Positions 1 through 4,773 of a stretch of DNA of 9,853 nt are shown in pieces (positions within the stretch are counted from its first letter, which is position 1; each line of letters starts with the position of its first letter). Origin of the DNA: DAMCAP01 sp964370205 (GTDB lineage: Bacteria > Bacillota > Clostridia > Oscillospirales > Ruminococcaceae). The stretch is taken from assembly GCA_964370205.1 (NCBI GenBank), contig CAYJIK010000073.1:1-9853 (forward strand), given 5' to 3'. Below the pieces are notes generated by a model, which saw only the letters and a list, made by a program, of their open reading frames with translations, did no database searches and had not been told where the DNA came from. The position numbers were made by a program, and so were the translations under genes.

Positions 1-312
<312 letters not shown>

Positions 313-373
313 TTTCGTCTCGATAACTTCTCTTTGTTCAATTTTTTGGGTGTAATCAGATTGGGCTATATAC

Positions 374-448
374 GGCCCGTTGGTCAAGCGGTCAAGACGC
401 TGGCCTCTCACGCCGGAAACAGGGGTTCGATTCCCCTACGGGTCACCA
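374..448 (+). tRNA. tRNA-Glu, anticodon CTC
   Basis: A complete 75-base tRNA with encoded CCA. The acceptor stem is GGCCCGT (374-380) with ACGGGTC (438-444), containing one G-U pair. The anticodon stem is CTGGC (400-404) with GCCGG (412-416), and its loop CTCTCAC places CTC at 407-409, which reads the glutamate codon GAG. The T arm has the usual GGTTCGATTCC loop. Glutamate tRNA with TTC is the more universal isoacceptor, so this is the C34 variant specialised for GAG. It lies about 60 bases after 23S and only two bases before 5S, so it is transcribed as part of the rRNA operon and must be processed from that precursor. Confidence 0.96.
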
Positions 449-450
449 CA

Positions 451-566
451 GTCGGTGTTTATTGCTAAGAGGATCCACCCGTTCCCATTCCGAACACGGT
501 AGTTAAGCTCTTTAGCGCTCACAATACTTGGATGGAGACGTCCCGGGAAGATAGGTAATGCCGACA
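451..566 (+). rRNA. rrf: 5S ribosomal RNA
   Basis: A complete 5S rRNA of about 116 bases. The terminal helix pairs GTCGG (451-455) with CCGAC (561-565), extended by wobble pairs. The conserved loop region CCCGTTCCCATTCCGAACACGG lies at about 478-499, followed by GTTAAGCTC. The ends are assigned from the helix and may be off by one or two bases. The gene begins two bases after the CCA of the upstream tRNA-Glu and is followed at once by a terminator, so it is the last gene of the rRNA operon. Confidence 0.95.
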
Positions 567-567
567 C

Positions 568-599
568 AAAAGGCTCCAGACTTTGTCTGGAGCCTTTTT
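568..599 (+). terminator. Intrinsic terminator of the rRNA operon
   Basis: GGCTCCAGAC (572-581) and GTCTGGAGCC (585-594) form a perfect 10-bp stem with a TTT loop. The stem can be lengthened by A-U pairs into a run of five T (595-599). It begins right after the 5S 3' end. Confidence 0.95.
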
Positions 600-602
600 G
601 CG

Positions 603-631
603 AGTCGCTGATGAAAGTCAGCGACTTTTTT
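603..631 (+). terminator. Second, tandem intrinsic terminator
   Basis: AGTCGCTGA (603-611) pairs with TCAGCGACT (618-626), and the hairpin runs into TTTTTT (626-631). It lies four bases after the first terminator, a back-up arrangement common after heavily transcribed rRNA operons. Confidence 0.9.
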
Positions 632-642
632 GCGTGTTGTAA

Positions 643-672
643 TTGTTTTTGTCTTTAGTTGTATGGTATAAT
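643..672 (+). promoter_or_regulatory. Sigma-70/SigA-type promoter with extended -10
   Basis: A perfect TATAAT at 667-672 is preceded by TG one base upstream (TGG before TATAAT, 664-666), forming an extended -10. A weak -35, TTGTTT, lies at 643-648 with an 18-base spacer. The expected start site is near 679, giving the gene at 787 a leader of about 107 bases. A second TATAAT at 735-740 lacks a good -35. Confidence 0.7.
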
Positions 673-682
673 GTAGTTATTG

Positions 683-708
683 TGGGCTTGTTATATTGAT
701 CTAGCCCA
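683..708 (+). promoter_or_regulatory. Inverted repeat just after the predicted start site
   Basis: TGGGCT (683-688) and AGCCCA (703-708) form a perfect six-base inverted repeat around a 14-base AT-rich centre. It sits a few bases downstream of the predicted transcription start of the 643-672 promoter. It could be an operator or a 5' UTR hairpin; no specific regulator is recognised. Confidence 0.3.
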
Positions 709-786
709 GTGATAGTGATTATACAGCGAGGGTTTATAATAGTATAACTTAGCATGTTACAATGATGTTGAAAGTGAAGGTGTTTT

Positions 787-1686
787 ATGCCACAAAAATT
801 CAGGAAGCTAGTAGCAATTGAGCCAATTCACCTGTGGGACTACGCCGAGAAAGCGCTTTGCGACTATGCTGATGAGGTGATCCTGCACGACGACCTGCCC
901 GACAGTGATGACGAGATAGTCCGCCGTGTCGGAGACGCTGACGCAATGCTTGTTAGCTACACCACACATGTCAGCGGTGATGTTATAAAACGTTGCCCGA
1001 ACCTTAAGTATATCGGACTTTGTTGCAGTTTGTACTCCCCTTCAGCGTCACATGTGGACATTTTGACAGCTGAAGAGCTTGGAATAAAGGTGACTGGTGT
1101 TCGTGACTATGGGGACGAGGGTGTCGCTGAGTTTGTTGTGCATGAACTTGTCCGCCTGCTACATGGCTATGGCGACCGCAGGTGGGACAGTGAGTCACGT
1201 GAAATAACAGGCTTGAAGGTGGGTATCATCGGCATGGGTGTGACCGGGACAGTCATTGCTGACGCTCTTCGTTTCTTCGGCGCAGACCTTTCCTATTACA
1301 GTCGTACGAGAAAGCCCGAGGCGGAAAAAAAAGGTGTGAAGTATCTCGAGTTGAATAACCTTGTAGCTGACTGTGAAGTGCTGTGTACCTGTTTAAACAA
1401 GAATGTCGTGCTACTGCATGAAGAGCAGTTTTCGCTTATGAACGGTAGGAAGATAATCTTTAATACAGTCGGGTCACCCACTTACGATACCAAACCGCTT
1501 AAGAAGTTGCTGGACAACGGTAGTATGCTGATCTGTGACCTTACGACTTCGGTTGGGGACACCGAGCTGTTTAGTCATCCAAATGTGCGGTGTACAGGCT
1601 TTTCGGCAGGGCTCACTTTACAGGCACGTAAGAGGTTAAGTGATAAGGTGTTGCTGAACCTTAAAAGTGTAGTAGACGACATGTAA
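787..1686 (+). CDS. D-isomer-specific 2-hydroxyacid dehydrogenase-like protein lacking the usual catalytic residues
   Basis: A 299-residue protein of the D-2-hydroxyacid dehydrogenase fold. The nucleotide-binding motif GMGVTG is at residues 149-154. The second Rossmann strand ends in YYSRTRK (170-176), so the acidic residue that favours NAD is replaced by Ser-Arg, which may mean NADPH preference (inference). The family normally has an Arg in NTARG, a downstream Glu, and a His in TPH. Here the matching segments are NTVGSP (226-231) and TGFSAG (270-275), with no Arg or His, and no clear catalytic Glu is visible. It may catalyse a different reduction or act as a non-catalytic nucleotide binder. 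I recall related gut-Firmicute and Bacteroidetes proteins with an NTSLGPTF-like motif, often loosely annotated as oxidoreductase. GAAGG at 776-780 supports the ATG at 787. It is the first gene after the rRNA operon and has its own promoter. Confidence 0.85.
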   Translation: MPQKFRKLVAIEPIHLWDYAEKALCDYADEVILHDDLPDSDDEIVRRVGDADAMLVSYTTHVSGDVIKRCPNLKYIGLCCSLYSPSASHVDILTAEELGIKVTGVRDYGDEGVAEFVVHELVRLLHGYGDRRWDSESREITGLKVGIIGMGVTGTVIADALRFFGADLSYYSRTRKPEAEKKGVKYLELNNLVADCEVLCTCLNKNVVLLHEEQFSLMNGRKIIFNTVGSPTYDTKPLKKLLDNGSMLICDLTTSVGDTELFSHPNVRCTGFSAGLTLQARKRLSDKVLLNLKSVVDDM

Positions 1687-1798
1687 TCTGCTCATTTGGG
1701 TTATACTTATGTAGCTTATATGAGTATTTGTCGGCTAGGTGTTCAATGAAAATCTATTCAGCGCAAAATTACAATAATACAGATTAGAAGGGTTGTTT

Positions 1799-1963
1799 AT
1801 GGTTATGATTTTAGGGGCTGTTATTTTTACTGCGATATCGTGGTATGTCGGTATTTTTCTTGGGGCATCTGCGAACATGGGAGCCGATTTAGGGAATCTG
1901 TTTGCAATTTTAGTTATGGGCAGCTTTATATTGTACTCTTTGGAGAAAAAGAAGAAAGAATAA
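1799..1963 (+). CDS. Small two-helix membrane protein, unknown function
   Basis: A 54-residue ORF starting with ATG at 1799 and ending with TAA at 1961-1963. A good ribosome-binding site, AGAAGGG (1786-1792), lies six bases upstream. The protein has two hydrophobic segments, at about residues 2-23 and 34-47, joined by a short loop (ANMGAD). It ends in a strongly basic tail (EKKKKE), which suggests a cytoplasmic C terminus. Only three bases separate its stop from the ATG of the next frame, so it is probably co-transcribed and co-translated with the next small membrane protein. I do not recognise a family. A small integral membrane protein, possibly a partner of its neighbour, is the most that can be said. 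Confidence 0.6.
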   Translation: MVMILGAVIFTAISWYVGIFLGASANMGADLGNLFAILVMGSFILYSLEKKKKE

Positions 1964-1984
1964 TGTATGAGCCGGAGGAATGCA

Positions 1985-2194
1985 GTGAAAGACAGTAAGA
2001 ATAAGTACTTAAGCTATGGGATAGCCTTTGGTATGCCGCTTGGGACTTCGGTAGGTATGATTTTGGGGCTACTGTTTGAGCCGATCGGTATGACAGTTGG
2101 GCTGAGTGTCGGGACAGGTGTCGGTATGCTGTTGGGGCTTGTAATAGGGACTATCATGGATGGTCGGAACAATACTGACGACAGAGATCGTTAG
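1985..2194 (+). CDS. Glycine-zipper small membrane protein, unknown function
   Basis: A protein of 69 residues if it starts at GTG 1985. GGAGG (1974-1978) lies six bases before that GTG, ideal spacing, whereas the in-frame ATG at 1967 (75 residues) has only a weak upstream purine run, so I prefer the GTG. After a short charged N terminus (KDSKNK), the protein has two hydrophobic segments rich in small residues spaced every four positions: GIAFGMPLGTSVGMILG, then GMTVGLSVGTGVGMLLGLVIG. This is a GxxxG glycine-zipper pattern that favours close helix packing or oligomerisation. It ends in a polar tail (DGRNNTDDRDR). The function is not recognised. It directly follows another small membrane protein, and the pair may form one unit. 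Confidence 0.65.
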   Translation: MKDSKNKYLSYGIAFGMPLGTSVGMILGLLFEPIGMTVGLSVGTGVGMLLGLVIGTIMDGRNNTDDRDR

Positions 2195-2258
2195 AAGCCA
2201 TACAATGCAGTCTATATTTTTAAACATATTAAAATACACTTTTGAAAGGGAGAACAAC

Positions 2259-3323
2259 ATGGAAAAGCTGATTTTAGCGATTAACCCCGGGTCTACCAGT
2301 ACAAAGGTGGCGCTTTTTATGGGGACGGAGGAACTTCAGAACGAGAGCGTCGAGCATCCTACAGAGCAGATACAGTCGTCGCCGTCAGTGGCGTCGCAGT
2401 ATACCTTTAGGCTTGAGGCTATACTGGCGCTACTTGACAAGTGGGGACTTGATAAGTCTAGGTTATCCGCTGTTGTCGGGCGTGGCGGATTGTTGCCACC
2501 TATAAAGGCCGGCGGTTACCGTGTCAACGAAGCTATGCTGAACCGCCTCCAGAACCCGATAGCGGAACACGCTTCAAATCTGGGCGGTATAATCGCCTAC
2601 AACATCGCAGAACCGCTTGGGCTACCAGCTTTTATCTATGACGCTGTAACGTCGGACGAGCTGGACGACATAGCGAGGGTCACTGGCCTGCTTGACATTA
2701 AGAAGCGCAGTATGAGCCATGTTCTCAACACTAAGGCTGTAGCCAGACAGTATGCAGAGTCGATAAAGCGTACATACGGCGATATGCGTCTTGTGGTTGC
2801 TCATCTCGGCGGTGGTATCTCGGTCAGTGCGCACCGACTTGGAAAACTTGTGGACACTACGAGTGATGACATCGGGGCAATGTCCCCCGAACGCTCGGGC
2901 AGTGCGCCGCTAATGGACGTTGTGAAGCTTTGCTTTAGTGGTAAGTATACCGAAAAGGAACTGCTCAAACACATTAGAGGTAACGGTGGACTGAAAAACC
3001 TGCTCGGGACACATGACTGTCGAGAGGTTGAACGCCGCATAGCAGGTGGGGACAGCTACGCCGCACTTGTGTATGGTGCTATGGCCTATCAAATAGCGAA
3101 GTGCATAGCGGAGATGAGTGTTGCGCTTAGCGGAAATGTGGACGCTATTATTTTGACAGGTGGAGTTGCATATTCTGACGTGCTAACGGAAATGATACAG
3201 GAAAGGGTAAAGTTTATTGCTCCTGTGGTGCGTATACCGGGTGAGAATGAGATGTATTCGCTTGCTTGTGGTGCTCTTCGTATAGTCGAGGGAAAAGAGG
3301 AAGTGCATACTTATAGCGAGTAA
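2259..3323 (+). CDS. buk: Butyrate kinase
   Basis: A cytoplasmic enzyme that interconverts butyryl phosphate plus ADP and butyrate plus ATP, the last step of the phosphotransbutyrylase-kinase route. At 354 residues it has the normal length for the family. It belongs to the acetokinase/ASKHA superfamily: the phosphate-binding loop NPGSTSTK is at residues 9-16, GRGGLLPPI at 74-82, EHASNLGG at 103-110, AHLGGGISV at 181-189, SPERSG at 209-214, LTGGVAYS at 299-306 and PGENEMYSLACGALRI at 327-342. The start is ATG 2259, with AAGGGAG at 2246-2252 upstream. A longer in-frame reading from 2160 would overlap the previous gene and has no family support. No phosphotransbutyrylase gene (ptb) is adjacent. 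A branched-chain fatty acid kinase role is possible, since the families overlap. A weak promoter candidate, TACAAT, lies at 2201-2206. Confidence 0.95.
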   Translation: MEKLILAINPGSTSTKVALFMGTEELQNESVEHPTEQIQSSPSVASQYTFRLEAILALLDKWGLDKSRLSAVVGRGGLLPPIKAGGYRVNEAMLNRLQNPIAEHASNLGGIIAYNIAEPLGLPAFIYDAVTSDELDDIARVTGLLDIKKRSMSHVLNTKAVARQYAESIKRTYGDMRLVVAHLGGGISVSAHRLGKLVDTTSDDIGAMSPERSGSAPLMDVVKLCFSGKYTEKELLKHIRGNGGLKNLLGTHDCREVERRIAGGDSYAALVYGAMAYQIAKCIAEMSVALSGNVDAIILTGGVAYSDVLTEMIQERVKFIAPVVRIPGENEMYSLACGALRIVEGKEEVHTYSE

Positions 3324-3360
3324 TGCGAAGTAGGTGCTGGGACGGAAAGGGAGTGGAGTT

Positions 3361-3894
3361 ATGCGGATAGTATTGTTGCACGCTGAATGTGATTTGAAAA
3401 TTGCAGGGGAGGTTTGCGAGAAGATGTCCGAGTGTGGCTACGAGGCGGACAGGCGCAGTGTCGAGACGCTACCTGACGATTGCGGTCTGTACACCCATGC
3501 GTTTATACTTCTGACACAAGATGGGCTTGAACAGTTTGCAGATGATGAGAAAGTGGCAGAGTTTATCCACTACTTTTCTATACAGGGGAGATTGTTCGCA
3601 TATGCTACCGAGCGTTTTTACTTCCCGACAGATATATCTGAAATGCTAAAGCCACTTACCTACTGCCCAACCTTGAGGGTGGAGGACGTGGCAGGTTCGC
3701 TTTCGGCGGTGGAGGGAGATTTGCGCTACAACGGTGACGATAAGTTCCACTACCACCGAAGTGGGGGGCAGGAACTACCCAGTCACCGAAGTATTGACAC
3801 AAGACGAGTGCGTAACAAGTCGCTGATGTATATGTTGATTGCTATTGTTCTGGGGATTTTGATGATTACGATGGTGAGGTTGGGAGTTTTGTAA
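3361..3894 (+). CDS. Tail-anchored membrane protein with a possible TIR-like/flavodoxin-like N-terminal domain
   Basis: A protein of 177 residues from ATG 3361. AGGGAG (3348-3353) lies seven bases upstream, which favours this start over the in-frame ATG at 3334. The N-terminal 100 residues alternate strand-like and helix-like segments: RIVLLHAECD (2-11), a helix ending at CG (25-26), YEADRRSVE (27-35), THAFILLTQDG (45-55), a helix with EKVAEFIHYF (63-72), then GRLFAYAT (76-83). This resembles a small Rossmann-type or TIR-like fold, but no diagnostic motif is certain. A polar, His/Arg-rich linker (about 118-152) leads to a single C-terminal hydrophobic helix at 155-172, so most of the protein should face the cytoplasm. 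It follows buk after 37 bases and is probably in the same transcript. Its function is not recognised. Confidence 0.65.
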   Translation: MRIVLLHAECDLKIAGEVCEKMSECGYEADRRSVETLPDDCGLYTHAFILLTQDGLEQFADDEKVAEFIHYFSIQGRLFAYATERFYFPTDISEMLKPLTYCPTLRVEDVAGSLSAVEGDLRYNGDDKFHYHRSGGQELPSHRSIDTRRVRNKSLMYMLIAIVLGILMITMVRLGVL

Positions 3895-4062
3895 ATTAGG
3901 AATTGTTGTGATGGGGAGCGAGTGTTTCCTTTTATGGAGATATTGGGGATAAGCAGGCAGAACGCATTGTGTGTTCCCTACATGTTGGTAGGCGTGAAGA
4001 TGGCGAGAGGGTCTGCGCCCCCAGCCCACGTCATCGGGGTTTGGCGTTACCGCTCCCAAGTC

Positions 4063-4118
4063 GGCGGCGGTGCTTTACGGCTTTTCCGCCACGGAAAAGC
4101 CACAAAGCACCACTCGCC
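4063..4118. repeat. Long stepped inverted repeat (strong hairpin)
   Basis: The core is GGCTTTTCCG (4079-4088) and CGGAAAAGCC (4092-4101), a perfect 10-bp stem with a CCA loop. A 2x2 internal loop separates it from GGTGCTTT (4069-4076) paired with AAAGCACC (4104-4111). Outside that, GGCG (4063-4066) can pair with CGCC (4115-4118). No T-run follows on either strand, so it is not an ordinary terminator. Confidence 0.75.
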
Positions 4119-4151
4119 TACCTATCGGGGTCGCCGCCATCACCGTACAGC

Positions 4152-4183
4152 CCGAGGCATCGGCGGCACACCGCCTCCCTCGG
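4152..4183. repeat. Second inverted repeat (GC-rich hairpin)
   Basis: The inner stem is GGCGG (4162-4166) with CCGCC (4171-4175) around a CACA loop. The outer stem is CCGAGG (4152-4157) with CCTCGG (4178-4183). It lies in the GC-rich non-coding segment. Confidence 0.6.
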
Positions 4184-4201
4184 TCGCACGGCGAGTCGCC
4201 G

Positions 4202-4221
4202 CCCCCACCCACCCCCCTCCC
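4202..4221 (-). other. G-quadruplex motif (C-tract on the plus strand)
   Basis: The plus strand reads C5-A-C3-A-C6-T-C3, so the minus strand has four runs of at least three G separated by single bases. This fits the standard quadruplex pattern with very short loops. It lies about 45 bases upstream of the S10 operon -35 element. Any effect on transcription is inference. Confidence 0.6.
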
Positions 4222-4264
4222 ACAAAGAATTTTTAAAAAACTTCCAAAACCTCTAAAAAAACAC

Positions 4265-4293
4265 TTGCAATTCCCATAAAACTATGGTAAACT
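4265..4293 (+). promoter_or_regulatory. Promoter of the S10 ribosomal protein operon
   Basis: TTGCAA (-35, 4265-4270), a 17-base spacer, then TAAACT (-10, 4288-4293) preceded by TGG (4285-4287), an extended -10. The upstream DNA (4222-4264) is rich in A-runs, resembling an UP element. The predicted start near 4300 leaves a leader of about 475 bases before rpsJ. Confidence 0.7.
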
Positions 4294-4312
4294 CTTTAAG
4301 CGTAACTGTACA

Positions 4313-4342
4313 GAACACTTTTGTCTGCGGACAAAAGTGTTC
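4313..4342 (+). promoter_or_regulatory. Perfect 13-bp leader hairpin
   Basis: GAACACTTTTGTC (4313-4325) pairs perfectly with GACAAAAGTGTTC (4330-4342) around a TGCG tetraloop. No T-run follows. The right arm is part of the tandem repeat and recurs at 4391-4403, so the single left arm could pair with either copy. Pairing with the second copy would enclose the first repeat. Confidence 0.75.
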
Positions 4343-4380
4343 CAGGAAATTCGCCCATTAGAGGCGAATTTGGACTGGGG
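4322..4380 (+). repeat. Tandem leader repeat, copy 1 (59 bases)
   Basis: Nearly identical to 4383-4441, with three differences in 59 positions and two bases between the copies. It contains the stem AAATTCGCC (4347-4355) and GGCGAATTT (4363-4371), flanked by CCAG (4342-4345) that can pair with CTGG (4375-4378). The segment ATTAGAGGCGAATTT (4357-4371) closely matches the rpsJ ribosome-binding site at 4752-4767. Confidence 0.9.
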
Positions 4381-4382
4381 AG

Positions 4383-4441
4383 TGTCTGCGGACAAAAGTG
4401 TTCCAGGAAATTCGCCCATTAGGGGCGAATTTGATCTGGGG
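4383..4441 (+). repeat. Tandem leader repeat, copy 2 (59 bases)
   Basis: The second copy of the leader repeat. One of its differences (G at 4423 instead of A at 4362) adds a base pair, giving a 10-bp stem AAATTCGCCC (4408-4417) with GGGCGAATTT (4423-4432). The CCAG/CTGG outer pairs are kept. It lacks its own left arm for the GACAAAAGTGTTC segment, so only the short TGTC/GACA hairpin can form locally there. Confidence 0.9.
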
Positions 4442-4665
4442 GATCACCCCAAAGCTTTACCCTCTTGGGCAGAGCTGCGAATAGTAGATATGCGATGATG
4501 CAGGAGGTTGCTGCTGCGGTGAGGACCGTATAGCAGGTAATTTCTGCGGAGTATGTCCGAGTTAGAAACCGGGCGATAAAAACCGTATAAGAAAGCAGAT
4601 AACAGCGAGGCATTGTGCGTTCTAAATGCACTGATATGCCCCGATGTACTGTAGCGGTGTGTTCG

Positions 4666-4689
4666 GGAAGGTTCACCTTCCTGTTTTTT
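4666..4689 (+). terminator. Candidate attenuator in the S10 leader
   Basis: GGAAGG (4666-4671) pairs with CCTTCC (4676-4681) around TTCA, followed by TG and six T (4684-4689). This has the form of a short intrinsic terminator about 85 bases before rpsJ. As it lies inside the leader of an essential operon it would have to be leaky or regulated. The six-bp stem is short, so confidence is moderate. Confidence 0.5.
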
Positions 4690-4751
4690 GCTGTAATGGC
4701 ACGGAACACACGGCAGGGTGTGCGGAGTATTCATCGTCAACTATAACAAAA

Positions 4752-4767
4752 ATTAGGAGGCGAATTT
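4752..4767 (+). promoter_or_regulatory. rpsJ ribosome-binding site, echoed in the leader repeats
   Basis: ATTAGGAGGCGAATTT contains AGGAGG (4755-4760), 13 bases before the ATG, a somewhat long spacing. Apart from one extra base it matches the 3' arms of both leader repeats (ATTAG[A/G]GGCGAATTT). GGCGAATTT (4759-4767) is exactly complementary to the AAATTCGCC arms at 4347-4355 and 4408-4416. Confidence 0.75.
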
Positions 4768-4773
4768 AGTAGT

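Larger units (their letters stand above)
3895..4264. other. Long non-coding stretch: GC-rich, hairpin-rich segment and A-tract region
   Basis: No convincing gene is seen. From about 3990 to 4221 the composition shifts to strongly GC-rich, unlike the AT-richer DNA on both sides. The open frames there encode low-complexity Pro/Arg/His-rich peptides in several overlapping frames, typical of chance. The segment holds two strong hairpins and an outer pair, GGTAGGCG (3987-3994) with CGCCTACC (4115-4122), suggesting a folded RNA or an inserted palindromic element. It ends in a C-tract, then A-runs (about 4222-4264) that could act as an UP element for the promoter at 4265. No clear terminator for the upstream genes is visible. 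Confidence 0.5.
4300..4773 (+). promoter_or_regulatory. Long structured leader of the S10 operon
   Basis: About 475 bases without a gene between the predicted start site and rpsJ. In order it holds a perfect 13-bp hairpin (4313-4342), two tandem 59-base repeats with hairpins, about 215 bases with little recognisable structure, a terminator-like hairpin (4666-4689) enclosed by GTGTGTTC (4657-4664) and GAACACAC (4704-4711), and the rpsJ ribosome-binding site. Small minus-strand frames here have no ribosome-binding site or family resemblance. In E. coli the S10 leader is the site where L4 represses the operon; this leader shares no obvious sequence with it, so a similar role is inferred only from position and structure. 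Confidence 0.55.

Noticed and set aside
346..372. TTGGGT followed by TATATA before the tRNA as a separate tRNA/5S promoter
   Set aside because: The -10-like box ends one base before the tRNA, so transcription would start inside it, and the spacing is poor. The tRNA and 5S are better explained by the upstream rRNA operon promoter.
1691..1724. CTCAT/ATGAG inverted repeat as a terminator after the dehydrogenase-like gene
   Set aside because: It is only five weak pairs with a loop of more than 20 bases and no T-run.
2160..2258. Longer 387-residue reading of butyrate kinase from the ATG at 2160
   Set aside because: The extra residues overlap the previous gene, have no family similarity and lack a ribosome-binding site. 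The ATG at 2259 has one and gives the standard length.
3922..4279. Three overlapping plus-strand frames of 69-104 codons and a 94-codon minus-strand frame (3775-4059) in the GC-rich segment
   Set aside because: The peptides are low-complexity Pro/Arg/His-rich and overlap in several frames of the same GC-rich block. They have no credible ribosome-binding sites and look like chance frames without stops.
4322..4441. Possible CRISPR array from two direct repeats
   Set aside because: There are only two copies, the unit is 59 bases with a two-base gap, no spacer-like unique sequence is present, and no cas gene is nearby.
4419..4740. Two minus-strand frames of 96-98 codons in the S10 leader, one with a hydrophobic stretch
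   Set aside because: They overlap each other in different frames, run through the tandem repeat and have no ribosome-binding site. One hydrophobic run is not enough to call a gene.
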